Source: an uncultured Helicobacteraceae bacterium
GTDB lineage: Bacteria > Campylobacterota > Campylobacteria > Campylobacterales > Helicobacteraceae
Direction: 5' to 3'
Length of the DNA stretch: 64,000 nt
Assembly (NCBI GenBank): GCA_910578285.1
Contig: CAJTQL010000004.1
Span: forward strand, 92,529 to 156,528
In this document: positions 24,859 to 33,480 of the stretch, piece after piece
How positions within the stretch are numbered: position 1 is the stretch's first letter
Layout of the letters: every line of letters starts with the position of its first letter
The notes under the pieces: generated by a model
Database searches by the model: none
Seen by the model: only the letters and a program-made list of their open reading frames with translations
What the model was told of the DNA's origin: nothing
Position numbers and translations under genes: made by a program

Positions 24859-26013
24859 TTAGATTTTCAAGAAATCTTTGATTGCCGCGACTTTGTCGGT
24901 TTTCTCCCAACTAAACTCGGGCAGTTCGCGTCCAAAGTGCCCATAGGTTGAGGTTTTGCGATAGATGGGGCGCAACAAGTCAAGAGATTCGATAATGCCT
25001 TTGGGTGTGAGCTTGAACAGCTCACGCACGCATGCCTCAAGCTTGCTGTCTTCAACTCTGCCGCTGCCATGGCTATTGACAAGAATCGAAACAGGCTCGA
25101 CAACACCAATTGCATATGCAACCTGAACAGTGGCTTTGTCGCACGCACCAGAAGCAACAAGATTTTTTGCTACATAACGCGCTGCATATGCACCACTTCT
25201 ATCTACCTTGCTTGGGTCTTTGCCGCTAAAAGCACCACCACCATGGGGGCAGCTACCGCCGTATGTGTCTACAATAATCTTGCGCCCTGTGAGCCCCGCA
25301 TCTCCTTGTGGTCCACCAATCACAAATTTGCCTGTGGGATTCACAAAATAGCGCACATTATCGCCGAGATATTGTTTAGGAATCACGCGCTGCACGACTT
25401 CTTCAATCACTGCGTCTTTGAGTCGATTGTAGGCAACATCGGGCGCATGCTGTGTCGAAACGACAATCGTATCAATCGTGGTTGGGACGCCATTGGAATA
25501 GCGCACGGTAACTTGCGATTTACCATCGGGGCGCAAAAAGGGTAGATTGCCGCTTTTGCGTGCATGCGCGAGCCCTTCGGTGATTCTATGTGAGAGATAG
25601 ATGGGTAATGGCATGAGCACATCGGTTTCACGGCACGCATAGCCAAACATCAGCCCTTGGTCGCCTGCACCAATCTCGCCATCTTCTCTATCCACCCCTT
25701 GATTGATGTCTGGGCTTTGCTCGCCGATTCCGTTCAAAATCCCTGCGCTGCGATAGTCAAATCCATAGAGAGCATCGGTATAACCAATCTCGCGAATCAC
25801 ATTACGCGCAATCTCTTGCATTGGTGCATATGCTGTTGTTTTGAGTTCGCCCGCAATCACACAATAGCCATTTGATAGTAATGTCTCGCATGCCACACGT
25901 GCTTTTTTGTCGCGTTCGATGATATAGTCAAGCACAGCATCACTAATTTGGTCAGCCATTTTGTCGGGGTGCCCCTCGGTAACAGATTCGGAAGTAAACA
26001 AAAAATCACTCAT
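24859..26013 (-). CDS. metK: S-adenosylmethionine synthetase
   Basis: MetK makes S-adenosylmethionine from methionine and ATP. The 384-residue enzyme shows ESVTEGHPDKMADQISDA at the N-terminus, GAGDQGLMFGYA, and the P-loop-like GGGAFSGKDPSKVDRS. Length and motifs are normal. It is separated from ndk by that gene's promoter and is divergent from the peroxiredoxin gene. Confidence 0.97.
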   Translation of the reverse strand: MSDFLFTSESVTEGHPDKMADQISDAVLDYIIERDKKARVACETLLSNGYCVIAGELKTTAYAPMQEIARNVIREIGYTDALYGFDYRSAGILNGIGEQSPDINQGVDREDGEIGAGDQGLMFGYACRETDVLMPLPIYLSHRITEGLAHARKSGNLPFLRPDGKSQVTVRYSNGVPTTIDTIVVSTQHAPDVAYNRLKDAVIEEVVQRVIPKQYLGDNVRYFVNPTGKFVIGGPQGDAGLTGRKIIVDTYGGSCPHGGGAFSGKDPSKVDRSGAYAARYVAKNLVASGACDKATVQVAYAIGVVEPVSILVNSHGSGRVEDSKLEACVRELFKLTPKGIIESLDLLRPIYRKTSTYGHFGRELPEFSWEKTDKVAAIKDFLKI

Positions 26014-26151
26014 ACATAAGTTCCTTGAAATTCAAACTTTGGGAAATCCCATTCATAAGATTCTATCCTATTATGTTTAATCTATTTTTAATGAATAGCG
26101 GGATACAATGCGCCCATCAGAGATGATAATTTTTTTCCTTTAGGAGGATTT
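26014..26151. promoter_or_regulatory. Divergent metK / peroxiredoxin promoter region
   Basis: On the plus strand TACAAT (26104-26109) lies about 40 bases before the peroxiredoxin ATG, which is preceded by a strong TAGGAGGA. On the minus strand TAGAAT lies about 50 bases before metK. The centre is T-rich; no palindromic operator for a peroxide regulator such as PerR was evident by eye. Confidence 0.45.
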
Positions 26152-26748
26152 ATGTTAGTTACAAAAAAAGCTCCCAATTTCACTGCCCAAGCTGTCTTGG
26201 CAGATAATCAGATTGCTCCTGATTTTGAGCTTTATAAGAATCTCGGCAAAAATGGTGCCGTTTTATTCTTTTGGCCTCTTGATTTTACTTTTGTGTGCCC
26301 TTCGGAAATCATCGCGTTCTCAAACCGCGTAGAGAAATTTAAAGAACGTGGCGTGAACGTGATTGGTGTTTCTATTGATTCACAATTCACACATTTTGCA
26401 TGGAAAAATACCCCAGTTGACCAAGGCGGCGTGGGCAATATCCAGTTCCCAATGGTTGCAGACATTGATAAATCGATTACCCGAAGCTATGATATTCTGC
26501 TCAACGAATCTGTAGCATTGCGCGGTTCGTTCCTTATCGATAAAAACCAAATTATTCGCCATGCCGTCATCAATGATCTTCCACTTGGTCGCAATGTTGA
26601 CGAAATGTTGCGCATGGTTGATGCGTTGCTATTCCATGAAGAACATGGCGAAGTTTGCCCTGCAGGTTGGCAAAAGGGAGATGAAGGAATGAAGGCAGAC
26701 GCGAAAGGCGTGGCTTCATATCTTGCAAAATACAAGAAAAACCTCTAA
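26152..26748 (+). CDS. ahpC: 2-Cys peroxiredoxin (AhpC/TsaA type)
   Basis: A 198-residue typical 2-Cys peroxiredoxin that reduces peroxides with thiols from thioredoxin. The peroxidatic cysteine is Cys49 in FTFVCPSE and the resolving cysteine is in GEVCPAGW near residue 169. In Helicobacter this is a very abundant antioxidant, consistent with the strong ribosome-binding site. It is monocistronic: a hairpin follows directly after its stop. Confidence 0.96.
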   Translation: MLVTKKAPNFTAQAVLADNQIAPDFELYKNLGKNGAVLFFWPLDFTFVCPSEIIAFSNRVEKFKERGVNVIGVSIDSQFTHFAWKNTPVDQGGVGNIQFPMVADIDKSITRSYDILLNESVALRGSFLIDKNQIIRHAVINDLPLGRNVDEMLRMVDALLFHEEHGEVCPAGWQKGDEGMKADAKGVASYLAKYKKNL

Positions 26749-26755
26749 GATTCTT

Positions 26756-26774
26756 GCCCGCGTGCTACGCGGGC
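26756..26774. terminator. Hairpin between convergent ahpC and fliR
   Basis: A perfect 7-base-pair GC stem (GCCCGCG, loop TGCTA, CGCGGGC) fills the 30-base gap between the two convergent stop codons. It probably serves both directions, although the T-runs beside it are short. Confidence 0.6.
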
Positions 26775-26778
26775 TATT

Positions 26779-27546
26779 CTACTGCAAAAACATTTGCAAT
26801 GCGTCAAATGCAAGCCGAACCTCGCGCTGGAAATGAATCATAATTGCAGGCAAAATCACAATGAGCACTGCAAATGCAACCGAGATTTTGACAGGAAAGC
26901 CGATGACAAGCAAGTTAAACTGCGGGTGGGTTTTCATAATCATGCCAAAGATGATGTCAGAGAGCAGAATGAGCGCAACAATCGGGAATGCCATTGTGAA
27001 TCCAATTAGAAATAGGTTTGTGAATGCCTTGACGATATAGAGCACAATGTCGCCTGAAAAGACAAAGCCACCAAGCGGAATCGCCTTTAGCGAAACAGCG
27101 ACAAATTCAAGTATGAGATGATGAAAATCAAATGCAAGCAAAATGAGTAAGGCGAGCATGGTGATGATATGCGCAATAATCGCCCTTTGTGTGCCCGACA
27201 CTGGGTCAAAGGCGCTTGCCATTGTGAGCCCCATTGCAAAACTCACCGTCTCGCCTCCAAAATTAATCATTCCAAACACAATTTGCAAAAACATCGAGCT
27301 TAGGAATCCAAGCATCACCTCGCCAAGCCCGCCAAGAATGAACGCGATAGGCTCCATTGGCGGCACTTGATGTGGGACAATCGGGTAGAAAAGAAGCGCA
27401 AGATAAAATGCAAGCGCTCCGCGAACTGACATCGGCAGAAGCTGATGCTCATAGAATGGGAAAAAGGTGAGAACGCCCATAAAACGCAAAAGCAAGAACA
27501 GAAAATTTGCTACCCCTGCATCGGTGAGCATCGAAACAAGTTCCAT
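26779..27546 (-). CDS. fliR: Flagellar export apparatus protein FliR
   Basis: FliR is part of the export-gate complex (FliPQR) of the flagellar type III system. The 255-residue protein has six hydrophobic segments and FliR landmarks such as FPFYEHQLLP near residue 30 and GMINFGGETVSFAMGL in the middle. It is the last gene of rpsB-tsf-lolD-fliR, 9 bases after lolD. Confidence 0.92.
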   Translation of the reverse strand: MELVSMLTDAGVANFLFLLLRFMGVLTFFPFYEHQLLPMSVRGALAFYLALLFYPIVPHQVPPMEPIAFILGGLGEVMLGFLSSMFLQIVFGMINFGGETVSFAMGLTMASAFDPVSGTQRAIIAHIITMLALLILLAFDFHHLILEFVAVSLKAIPLGGFVFSGDIVLYIVKAFTNLFLIGFTMAFPIVALILLSDIIFGMIMKTHPQFNLLVIGFPVKISVAFAVLIVILPAIMIHFQREVRLAFDALQMFLQ

Positions 27547-27555
27547 GAAACAATC

Positions 27556-28197
27556 CTAGCTTTGCGTCAAGGTTTGATTTGCAAGCGTAAAACATTTGGT
27601 GCAACGATGCGCAAGCTCTATATCATGCGTAACAAGTACGAGTGCGGCTTTCATGTATTCCACATAGTCAAAAATAGCATTCATCACATTTGCAGATGTT
27701 TCTTGGTCGAGATTGCCTGTGGGCTCGTCTGCAAAGATGATTTTTGGTTTTTTCATAAGTACGCGTGCAATCGACAACCGCTGCTGCTCGCCGCCGCTTA
27801 GCTTGGACGCGTTGCTATGCAGAAGATGTTCAATTTTGAAACCCTGCAAAATGTTCTCATCGATTGTTTCGCCCGCAAGCAATGTGGCGACTTGGAGATT
27901 CTCTGTGGCACTAAAGCCACGAAAGAGATAGTGGGATTGGAATACGATTCCGATTTGATTGCGGCGAATGGCGAGCAGAGAATCGTTGCTCAATGTATAG
28001 ATATTTTTGCCAAAGAGAAACACATCGCCTTCCATTGGTCGCAACAGAGTCGCGAGGATATGCAAAAGCGTGCTTTTTCCGCTGCCGCTGACGCCAACAA
28101 TGCTTAGAGTCTCGCCCTCGCAAACTTCGAGCGCAAGCGCATGAAAAAGCGAGCAATCGAAACGATGTCCAAGCCCGCTTGCTTGCAGAAGTATCAT
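27556..28197 (-). CDS. lolD: LolD/FtsE-type ABC transporter ATPase
   Basis: A 213-residue ATPase with Walker A (GVSGSGKST), Q-loop GIVFQSHYLF, signature LSGGEQQR, Walker B (IIFADEPTGNLD) and the switch His in VTHD. The FxxDEPTGNLD form and small size match the LolD/MacB/FtsE group; LolD energises lipoprotein release to the outer membrane. No permease gene is adjacent, so assignment to LolD rather than another member is tentative. It sits between tsf and fliR. Confidence 0.8.
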   Translation of the reverse strand: MILLQASGLGHRFDCSLFHALALEVCEGETLSIVGVSGSGKSTLLHILATLLRPMEGDVFLFGKNIYTLSNDSLLAIRRNQIGIVFQSHYLFRGFSATENLQVATLLAGETIDENILQGFKIEHLLHSNASKLSGGEQQRLSIARVLMKKPKIIFADEPTGNLDQETSANVMNAIFDYVEYMKAALVLVTHDIELAHRCTKCFTLANQTLTQS

Positions 28198-28199
28198 CT

Positions 28200-29273
28200 C
28201 TAGCCTAGCTGTGCGGCTACTTCTGCGGCAAAATCGTTCTCTTTTTTCTCGATACCCTCGCCAAGCTCAAATCGTACATAGTTGACAACACTAAAGACAT
28301 CATTTGCAGCTTTGCCTGTTTCGCCTAGAATCTGCTCCACACGTTTTTTGTCATCGAGAATATAGAATTGTCCAAGCAAAGTCAGCCGCTGGTCGAGCAG
28401 GGTATTATCGGCGACAAAACGTTCCATTTGTCCCGGAATGATTCTATCCCAAATTGCCTCGGGCTTATTTTGCGCCTTGAGTTCTTCTTTGAGATGCTCC
28501 TCCTCTTCTTTGAGAATCTCGGCAGTGAGCTCTTTTTGCGACACAAAGCGCGGGATTTTATGCAAAGGCTTCTTCAATCGTGCAAGCTCCTCATTTTCTT
28601 TTTCAAGCTCGGCAACAAGCGCGACTTTTTCCTTTTCGATAAAATCTAGCGCGAAATCTTTATAGCTAATGGTTTGGGGCTTCATCGCCGCGGCATGCAT
28701 TGCAAGGCTTTTAGCAAGCGCAATGGCTTTGTCGCGATTTTCTTCTTTGCCAAAACGCAACACAATCAACACGCCCACACGCTTGTTGGTATGCACATAG
28801 CCATTAACAACTACTTGCGCATTTGCCTTGAGTGTTTGGAATCGGCGCAAAACGATGTTTTCACCAATCTTTGCGATGTTTTGCTGGAAAAACTCGGCAA
28901 ATTTTGTATTGTCAATCGAGATGGTTTTGAGGTCTTGCATCGTGTCAATTTCTTTATCAAAAATGGTATCAGTTGTCTTTGAAACAAGAGCGATGAACGA
29001 ATCGTTCTTTGCAACAAAGTCGGTCTCGGAGTTGATTTCGAGCAATGATGCTTTGCTAAAATCAGGCGCGATTTTCATGTTAATCACGCCTTCGCTCGCG
29101 ATTCTATCCGCTTTCTTAGAAGCCTTAGAAAGCCCTTTTTCACGGAGAAAATCCACTGCTTTGTCGATGTCGCCGCCTGTTTCCACAAGCGCTTTTTTGC
29201 AATCCATCATGGGCGCGTCTGTCATCTCGCGCAATTGTTTGACAAGCTGTGCGCTAATTGTTACGTCTGCCAT
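28200..29273 (-). CDS. tsf: Elongation factor Ts
   Basis: EF-Ts recycles EF-Tu by nucleotide exchange. The 357-residue protein begins with the UBA-like region and the TDAPMMDCKKAL motif, and has the coiled and core domains, including SETDFVAKNDSF. Its length is normal for epsilonproteobacteria, longer than the E. coli protein. It follows rpsB by 8 bases in the standard order. Confidence 0.97.
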   Translation of the reverse strand: MADVTISAQLVKQLREMTDAPMMDCKKALVETGGDIDKAVDFLREKGLSKASKKADRIASEGVINMKIAPDFSKASLLEINSETDFVAKNDSFIALVSKTTDTIFDKEIDTMQDLKTISIDNTKFAEFFQQNIAKIGENIVLRRFQTLKANAQVVVNGYVHTNKRVGVLIVLRFGKEENRDKAIALAKSLAMHAAAMKPQTISYKDFALDFIEKEKVALVAELEKENEELARLKKPLHKIPRFVSQKELTAEILKEEEEHLKEELKAQNKPEAIWDRIIPGQMERFVADNTLLDQRLTLLGQFYILDDKKRVEQILGETGKAANDVFSVVNYVRFELGEGIEKKENDFAAEVAAQLG

Positions 29274-29281
29274 ATTGCCTC

Positions 29282-30058
29282 CTAATGACTCATGCTATCG
29301 ACAAGAGCACCCATATCGGCTTCGTCAGATTCTGTGGCTTCAAGGTTGATGTTGCTGGGCACAGCGCTTTCTTCGCCATTGCTAAGCGCCCTGCCTTCGA
29401 GCACAGCGTCAGTGATTTCTCGACAGAATAGCTGAATCGAGCGAATCGCATCGTCATTGCCCGGAATCGCATAATCGACACAATCAGGGTCGCAGTTTGT
29501 GTCAAGTGGTGCAATGACGGGGATTCCAAGTCGGCGCGCCTCGGCAACAGCGATACGTTCTTTGACGGTATCGACAATAAAAATCATGTCGGGAGATTTT
29601 TTGAGATGGCGCACACCACCGAGATATTTCTCGAGCTTTTCCTTTTTACGCAGCAACATCAATTTTTCTTTTTTGGTGAGCAGGTCAATCTGCCCATTTG
29701 CTTCGATTTCTTCGATGTTTTCGAGCTTGCGAATTGATTTGCGAATCGTTGCATAGTTGGTGAGCATGCCGCCAAGCCAACGATAATTCACATATGGCGC
29801 ACCAATCATTTCGGCATATTGCTTGATGGTTTCGCTCGCTTGCTTTTTTGTGCCCACGAACATAATCGTTTTACCCTCCGCTGCCGCATCGCGTACGATT
29901 CCATAGATGAGTCGGAAATGGCGCAGGGTTTTTTGCAAGTCGATGATGTGGATATTCTTGCGCACACCAAAAATATAACGTTTCATTTTGGGATTCCAAC
30001 GTCGCGTCTGATGCCCAAAATGCACACCGCATTCGAGTAGGTCTTTCATTGTTACCAT
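29282..30058 (-). CDS. rpsB: 30S ribosomal protein S2
   Basis: The 258-residue protein starts VTMKDLLECGVHFGHQTRRWNPKM, diagnostic of S2, and contains the coiled-coil hairpin around residues 110-150. The final ~25 residues are acidic. It heads rpsB-tsf-lolD-fliR and is preceded by a leader of about 80 bases containing a strong stem-loop. Confidence 0.97.
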   Translation of the reverse strand: MVTMKDLLECGVHFGHQTRRWNPKMKRYIFGVRKNIHIIDLQKTLRHFRLIYGIVRDAAAEGKTIMFVGTKKQASETIKQYAEMIGAPYVNYRWLGGMLTNYATIRKSIRKLENIEEIEANGQIDLLTKKEKLMLLRKKEKLEKYLGGVRHLKKSPDMIFIVDTVKERIAVAEARRLGIPVIAPLDTNCDPDCVDYAIPGNDDAIRSIQLFCREITDAVLEGRALSNGEESAVPSNINLEATESDEADMGALVDSMSH

Positions 30059-30080
30059 AATGTCTCCTAAGATTTGCCTC

Positions 30081-30123
30081 CATACCCATACTGCAAGTTT
30101 TGCAGCATCTAGTTGCGGGTATG
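30081..30123 (-). promoter_or_regulatory. Structured leader of rpsB (candidate S2 autoregulatory element)
   Basis: In the rpsB leader a 7-bp outer stem (CATACCC with GGGTATG) encloses a 6-bp inner stem (CTGCAA, loop AAC, TTGCAG). Both pair perfectly and the structure ends about 20 bases before the ATG. S2 represses its own operon through leader RNA structures in other bacteria, so a similar role is proposed here. Confidence 0.5.
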
Positions 30124-30142
30124 TGCGAGATTTGGAAGTGCT

Positions 30143-30151
30143 ATTGTAGCA
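30143..30151 (-). promoter_or_regulatory. Extended -10 promoter of rpsB
   Basis: TGC-TACAAT on the minus strand lies about 85 bases before rpsB and just downstream of the guaB stop (30160), giving a long structured leader. No -35 box is clear. Confidence 0.55.
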
Positions 30152-30159
30152 TATTTTGG

Positions 30160-31605
30160 CTAAATGTGGTAGTTTGGTGCTTCGTGTGTAATCATGACAT
30201 CATGCACATGCGATTCTTTGAGCCCTGCTTGCGTAATTTCGACAAAGTTTGCACGTTCCCAAAGTGTGGGAATGTCTTTTGCGCCCAAATATCCCATAGA
30301 CGAGCGCACGCCACCAAGGATTTGATGCAACACATCGGCAGCTTTGCCGCGAAACGGCACGCGCCCTTCGATTCCTTCAGGGACAAGTTTGTCGCTCGCG
30401 AGCCCATCTTGAAAATAGCGGTCGCTGCTGCCCTTGCTCATCGCCCCAATGCTGCCCATGCCGCGATAATTTTTATACTGCCGCCCTTGGTACATCACAA
30501 TCTCTCCGGGCGCTTCTTCTGTCCCTGCGAGCATTCCACCAAGCATGACGCTGTTAGCGCCCGCCGCAAGAGCCTTTGCGACATCGCCGGAATATTTGAT
30601 TCCTCCATCGGCAATCACGGGGATATGGTGTTGGTGTGCAATACTTGCGACTTCGGCAATCGCGCTAATCTGTGGGACGCCCACGCCCGCAACGATGCGC
30701 GTTGTGCAGATGCTCCCAGGTCCAATCCCAACCTTGAGTGCGTCAGCACCTGCTGCAATCAAATCGCACGCAGCAGATTGTGTGGCGATGTTGCCCACAA
30801 TCACATCGACATCAAGAGTCGCTTTGATGTGCTGCAAGGTTTCGATGACGCCCTTAGAATGCCCATGTGCGCTATCGAGCACCAACACATCAACGCCGGA
30901 TTCGACAAGCATAGCCGCGCGCTCAAACTGCCGCACGCCAATCGCTGCGCCCACACGCAAACGTCCAAACGAATCTTTGTTTGCATGCGGATAGTCGCGC
31001 TTTTTTTGAATGTCTTTAATCGTGATGAGCCCCTTGAGTTTGCCGCTTGTGTCGACAAGCGGGAGCTTTTCGATTCTGTGCGCATGCATGATGTCGCGCG
31101 CGGTGTCAAGGTCTGTGCCTACCTCGCTTGTAACAAGATTCTTGCTCGTCATCACCGAGCCCACATTTTTGCTAAAATCGCTTTCGAATCGAATGTCGCG
31201 ATTTGTGAGAATCCCAATGAGTGTTTTGTTGGCATCGACAACAGGCACGCCCGAGATTTTGTAATTATCCATAATCGCCTTTGCTTCTGCGAGTGAATTG
31301 TGCGCCTCGATATGCACGGGGTCGATGATGATGCCACTTTCGCTTTTTTTGACTTTGACAATCTGCTCACATTGTGATTCTGTGGGCATATTCTTGTGGA
31401 TAATGCCGATTCCACCTTGCCTTGCAACTGCAATTGCCATGCGGTATTCGGTTACGGTGTCCATTGCAGCAGAGAGAATGGGGGCATTCAGAGTGATAGA
31501 GCGTGTGAGACGGCTTGTTAATAGCACTTCTGAAGGTAGAACATCAGAATATTGGGGAACGAGCAGGACATCTTCAAAGGTTAAGGCACGTGTTTGGAAT
31601 TTCAT
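30160..31605 (-). CDS. guaB: Inosine-5'-monophosphate dehydrogenase
   Basis: GuaB oxidises IMP to XMP, the first committed step to GMP. The 481-residue enzyme has the catalytic barrel with a pair of CBS domains inserted near residues 95-200, the active-site cysteine in GPGSICTTRIV, and the YRGMGSIGAM flap. The ATG at 31605 is used because AAGGAG lies just upstream; the frame extends further without a signal. It is consistent with a complete purine pathway together with purC/S/Q in this window. Confidence 0.97.
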   Translation of the reverse strand: MKFQTRALTFEDVLLVPQYSDVLPSEVLLTSRLTRSITLNAPILSAAMDTVTEYRMAIAVARQGGIGIIHKNMPTESQCEQIVKVKKSESGIIIDPVHIEAHNSLAEAKAIMDNYKISGVPVVDANKTLIGILTNRDIRFESDFSKNVGSVMTSKNLVTSEVGTDLDTARDIMHAHRIEKLPLVDTSGKLKGLITIKDIQKKRDYPHANKDSFGRLRVGAAIGVRQFERAAMLVESGVDVLVLDSAHGHSKGVIETLQHIKATLDVDVIVGNIATQSAACDLIAAGADALKVGIGPGSICTTRIVAGVGVPQISAIAEVASIAHQHHIPVIADGGIKYSGDVAKALAAGANSVMLGGMLAGTEEAPGEIVMYQGRQYKNYRGMGSIGAMSKGSSDRYFQDGLASDKLVPEGIEGRVPFRGKAADVLHQILGGVRSSMGYLGAKDIPTLWERANFVEITQAGLKESHVHDVMITHEAPNYHI

Positions 31606-31703
31606 TGTTGCTCCTTTGCCCACGATATATGGAATTGTATGCAAAGTTTTCTAATAGCATACCAATGGAAACATGTGGAATCAGAGAGCATTTAGAGGAG
31701 CTG

Positions 31704-31732
31704 CGCTTTCAGCCCCATTCGGGGCTGAAGCG
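31704..31732 (-). terminator. Strong hairpin after the flagellin gene
   Basis: A near-perfect 12-bp stem with one bulged T (CGCTTCAGCCCC on the minus strand against GGGGCTGAAAGCG, loop GAAT) begins 5 bases after the flagellin stop. The sequence after it is not T-rich, so it may act mainly as a 3' stabiliser of flagellin mRNA. Confidence 0.55.
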
Positions 31733-31736
31733 GAGG

Positions 31737-33263
31737 TTATTGCAAAAGCTGCATGATGTTTTGCTGAATTGCGTTTGACTGACTAAGCGCATAGTTACCG
31801 CTTTGAGCAAGGAGGTTGAGCTTCGTGAATGTCGAGCTTTCCTCGGCAAAGTCGGTCTCGCGAATTTGAGATTCTGCTGCCTTGACGTTGACTTGCGTAA
31901 TCGTGATGTTGTTGAGTGTGCTCAACATTTGTTGTTGCACAGAACCCATGTCGGCACGAATGCTATCAAGCTGCCTAATCGCGCTTTCGGCGATGTTCAT
32001 CACGACCATTGCGCCACGCAATGTTGTAACCCCAGCGCTCATACCAAGCGCATTATCGCGTGTTGCCACAGCCGCGTTAGGGTTTGCGCCCATTGCCGAA
32101 GCCTTGTTTGCGTCCCATGCGTTGAGTGTGCCGCGCAAATTCACGCTTGTTTGTGCAACTTGTTGCCCTCCATGGAATCCCGCGTGGCTAATACCAACGC
32201 CTGTAACGCGAATATCACTCGCATCGAGTTTGGTGAGGGTGAGACGCCCGCCGAAATAGCTGTTGTTTTGCACACCCATAATTCCGCTAAGCGGTATCGT
32301 ACCACCTGCAGTGTTGAGCGCTGTTCCTGCAATATGGATTCCGCGTCCATCGAGTGCTGTGAGGTGCAAGCGCCCATGATAATCGACTGATGCTTGCACA
32401 CCTGTTTCTTCTTTGCGTGCATTAATCGCGTTAATGAGTTTGCCATCTCGGTCATTATTGACAATGTCGGTAAGCGCCCCAATGACAACACCATTAATCG
32501 TGAGCCCGCAAATCGCTGCAGCTGCTACAACAGCGCCGCTGCCTGTAGTTTCGACTACGAAGCTCGCCTTGAGTCCGCCAAGTGCGTCAGAGTTTTTGTT
32601 GATGACTTCTGCCAAAGCGCCCACGCCTGTTCCAGCAGATGTTGAAATCACGACAGATTCGAGCACCACGCTCTTGTTGCCCTGCACAGCATCGACTTGC
32701 AAGGTAACTGTTCCTGTCCCGCTCACAACCATCCCTGTCTCTACACGTACATGTCCAATTTTATCGGAAGTGGTTGGACCAATGCTCGCTTTGATACTTT
32801 GGTTTGAATACGCACCGACTTGGAATTCTTTGTTAGTGAATGTCCCTGACAATAATGCAAGCCCGTTGAAGCTCGTGGTTTGCCCGATGTTGTCAAGCGA
32901 ACCGATGAGCCGCGTGATGTCTGCTTGAATCGCCGTTCTTGTTTTTGTGGTTTGTCCATCTTGAGCTGCTTGCACAGCTTTTGTTTTGATGGTATCAAGG
33001 ATTTTAATCTGCTCGTCCATCGCTTTATCAGCGATTTGGATAATCCCGATTCCGTCATTGGTGTTGCGGATTGCTGCGCCCAATGAATTTGCCTGCGAGC
33101 GCAAACTATCGGCAATCGCCATACCCGAAGCATCGTCTGCTGCTTTGTTGATTCGAAGCCCTGAACTCAATTTTTCCAAAGAATCCTTGAGACTATTTTG
33201 GGTAAATGTACCCTGCGCACGTGAATTGAGCGCGTGAACGTTGGTGTTAATATTGAAAGGCAT
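31737..33263 (-). CDS. Flagellin
   Basis: A 508-residue flagellin with conserved helical termini (FNINTNVHALNSRAQ at the start; NYALSQSNAIQQNIMQLLQ at the end) that form the D0/D1 core, and a variable, glycine/valine-rich middle (about residues 175-400) exposed on the filament. In the D1 helix the segment ILDTIKTKAVQAAQDGQ matches the epsilonproteobacterial sequence that evades Toll-like receptor 5. Length is like H. pylori FlaA/FlaB (510-514). A second flagellin begins at 63845; which is FlaA and which FlaB cannot be settled here. Monocistronic. Confidence 0.95.
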   Translation of the reverse strand: MPFNINTNVHALNSRAQGTFTQNSLKDSLEKLSSGLRINKAADDASGMAIADSLRSQANSLGAAIRNTNDGIGIIQIADKAMDEQIKILDTIKTKAVQAAQDGQTTKTRTAIQADITRLIGSLDNIGQTTSFNGLALLSGTFTNKEFQVGAYSNQSIKASIGPTTSDKIGHVRVETGMVVSGTGTVTLQVDAVQGNKSVVLESVVISTSAGTGVGALAEVINKNSDALGGLKASFVVETTGSGAVVAAAAICGLTINGVVIGALTDIVNNDRDGKLINAINARKEETGVQASVDYHGRLHLTALDGRGIHIAGTALNTAGGTIPLSGIMGVQNNSYFGGRLTLTKLDASDIRVTGVGISHAGFHGGQQVAQTSVNLRGTLNAWDANKASAMGANPNAAVATRDNALGMSAGVTTLRGAMVVMNIAESAIRQLDSIRADMGSVQQQMLSTLNNITITQVNVKAAESQIRETDFAEESSTFTKLNLLAQSGNYALSQSNAIQQNIMQLLQ

Positions 33264-33480
33264 AGTGTACCCCTAAGATTAAATTTTTGGGGATGTCCTT
33301 ATCGAGAGAATGGCAGCTCATTGCAGTCGTTGCGAGCTTGCGCAGTCAAAGTGGGTGTCCTTACCACATCTACATAAACAATATCGGCAGCACAAAATAA
33401 AATTGAATAGAAAAAACAAGATTTTTGCAAGTTTTTTGTACGGCCGCATAGAAGCGGCTTGTGGGTGCAGTTTGCAAGCT
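33264..33480. other. Flagellin upstream region
   Basis: This 217-base gap has no gene. On the minus strand CGATAA (33299-33304) lies 35 bases before the flagellin ATG and fits a sigma-28 -10 box, but no good TAAA -35 is found at the right distance. The leader can pair CCCC with the AGGGG that precedes the ATG. A GCCGC/GCGGC hairpin lies at 33443-33458, close to the stop side of the exporter gene's promoter-distal flank; its role is unclear. Confidence 0.4.

Noticed and set aside
30100..31296. 398-codon open frame on the plus strand inside guaB
   Set aside because: It is antisense to a clear IMP dehydrogenase with full motifs; composition is rich in Cys, His and Arg, typical of a mirror frame.
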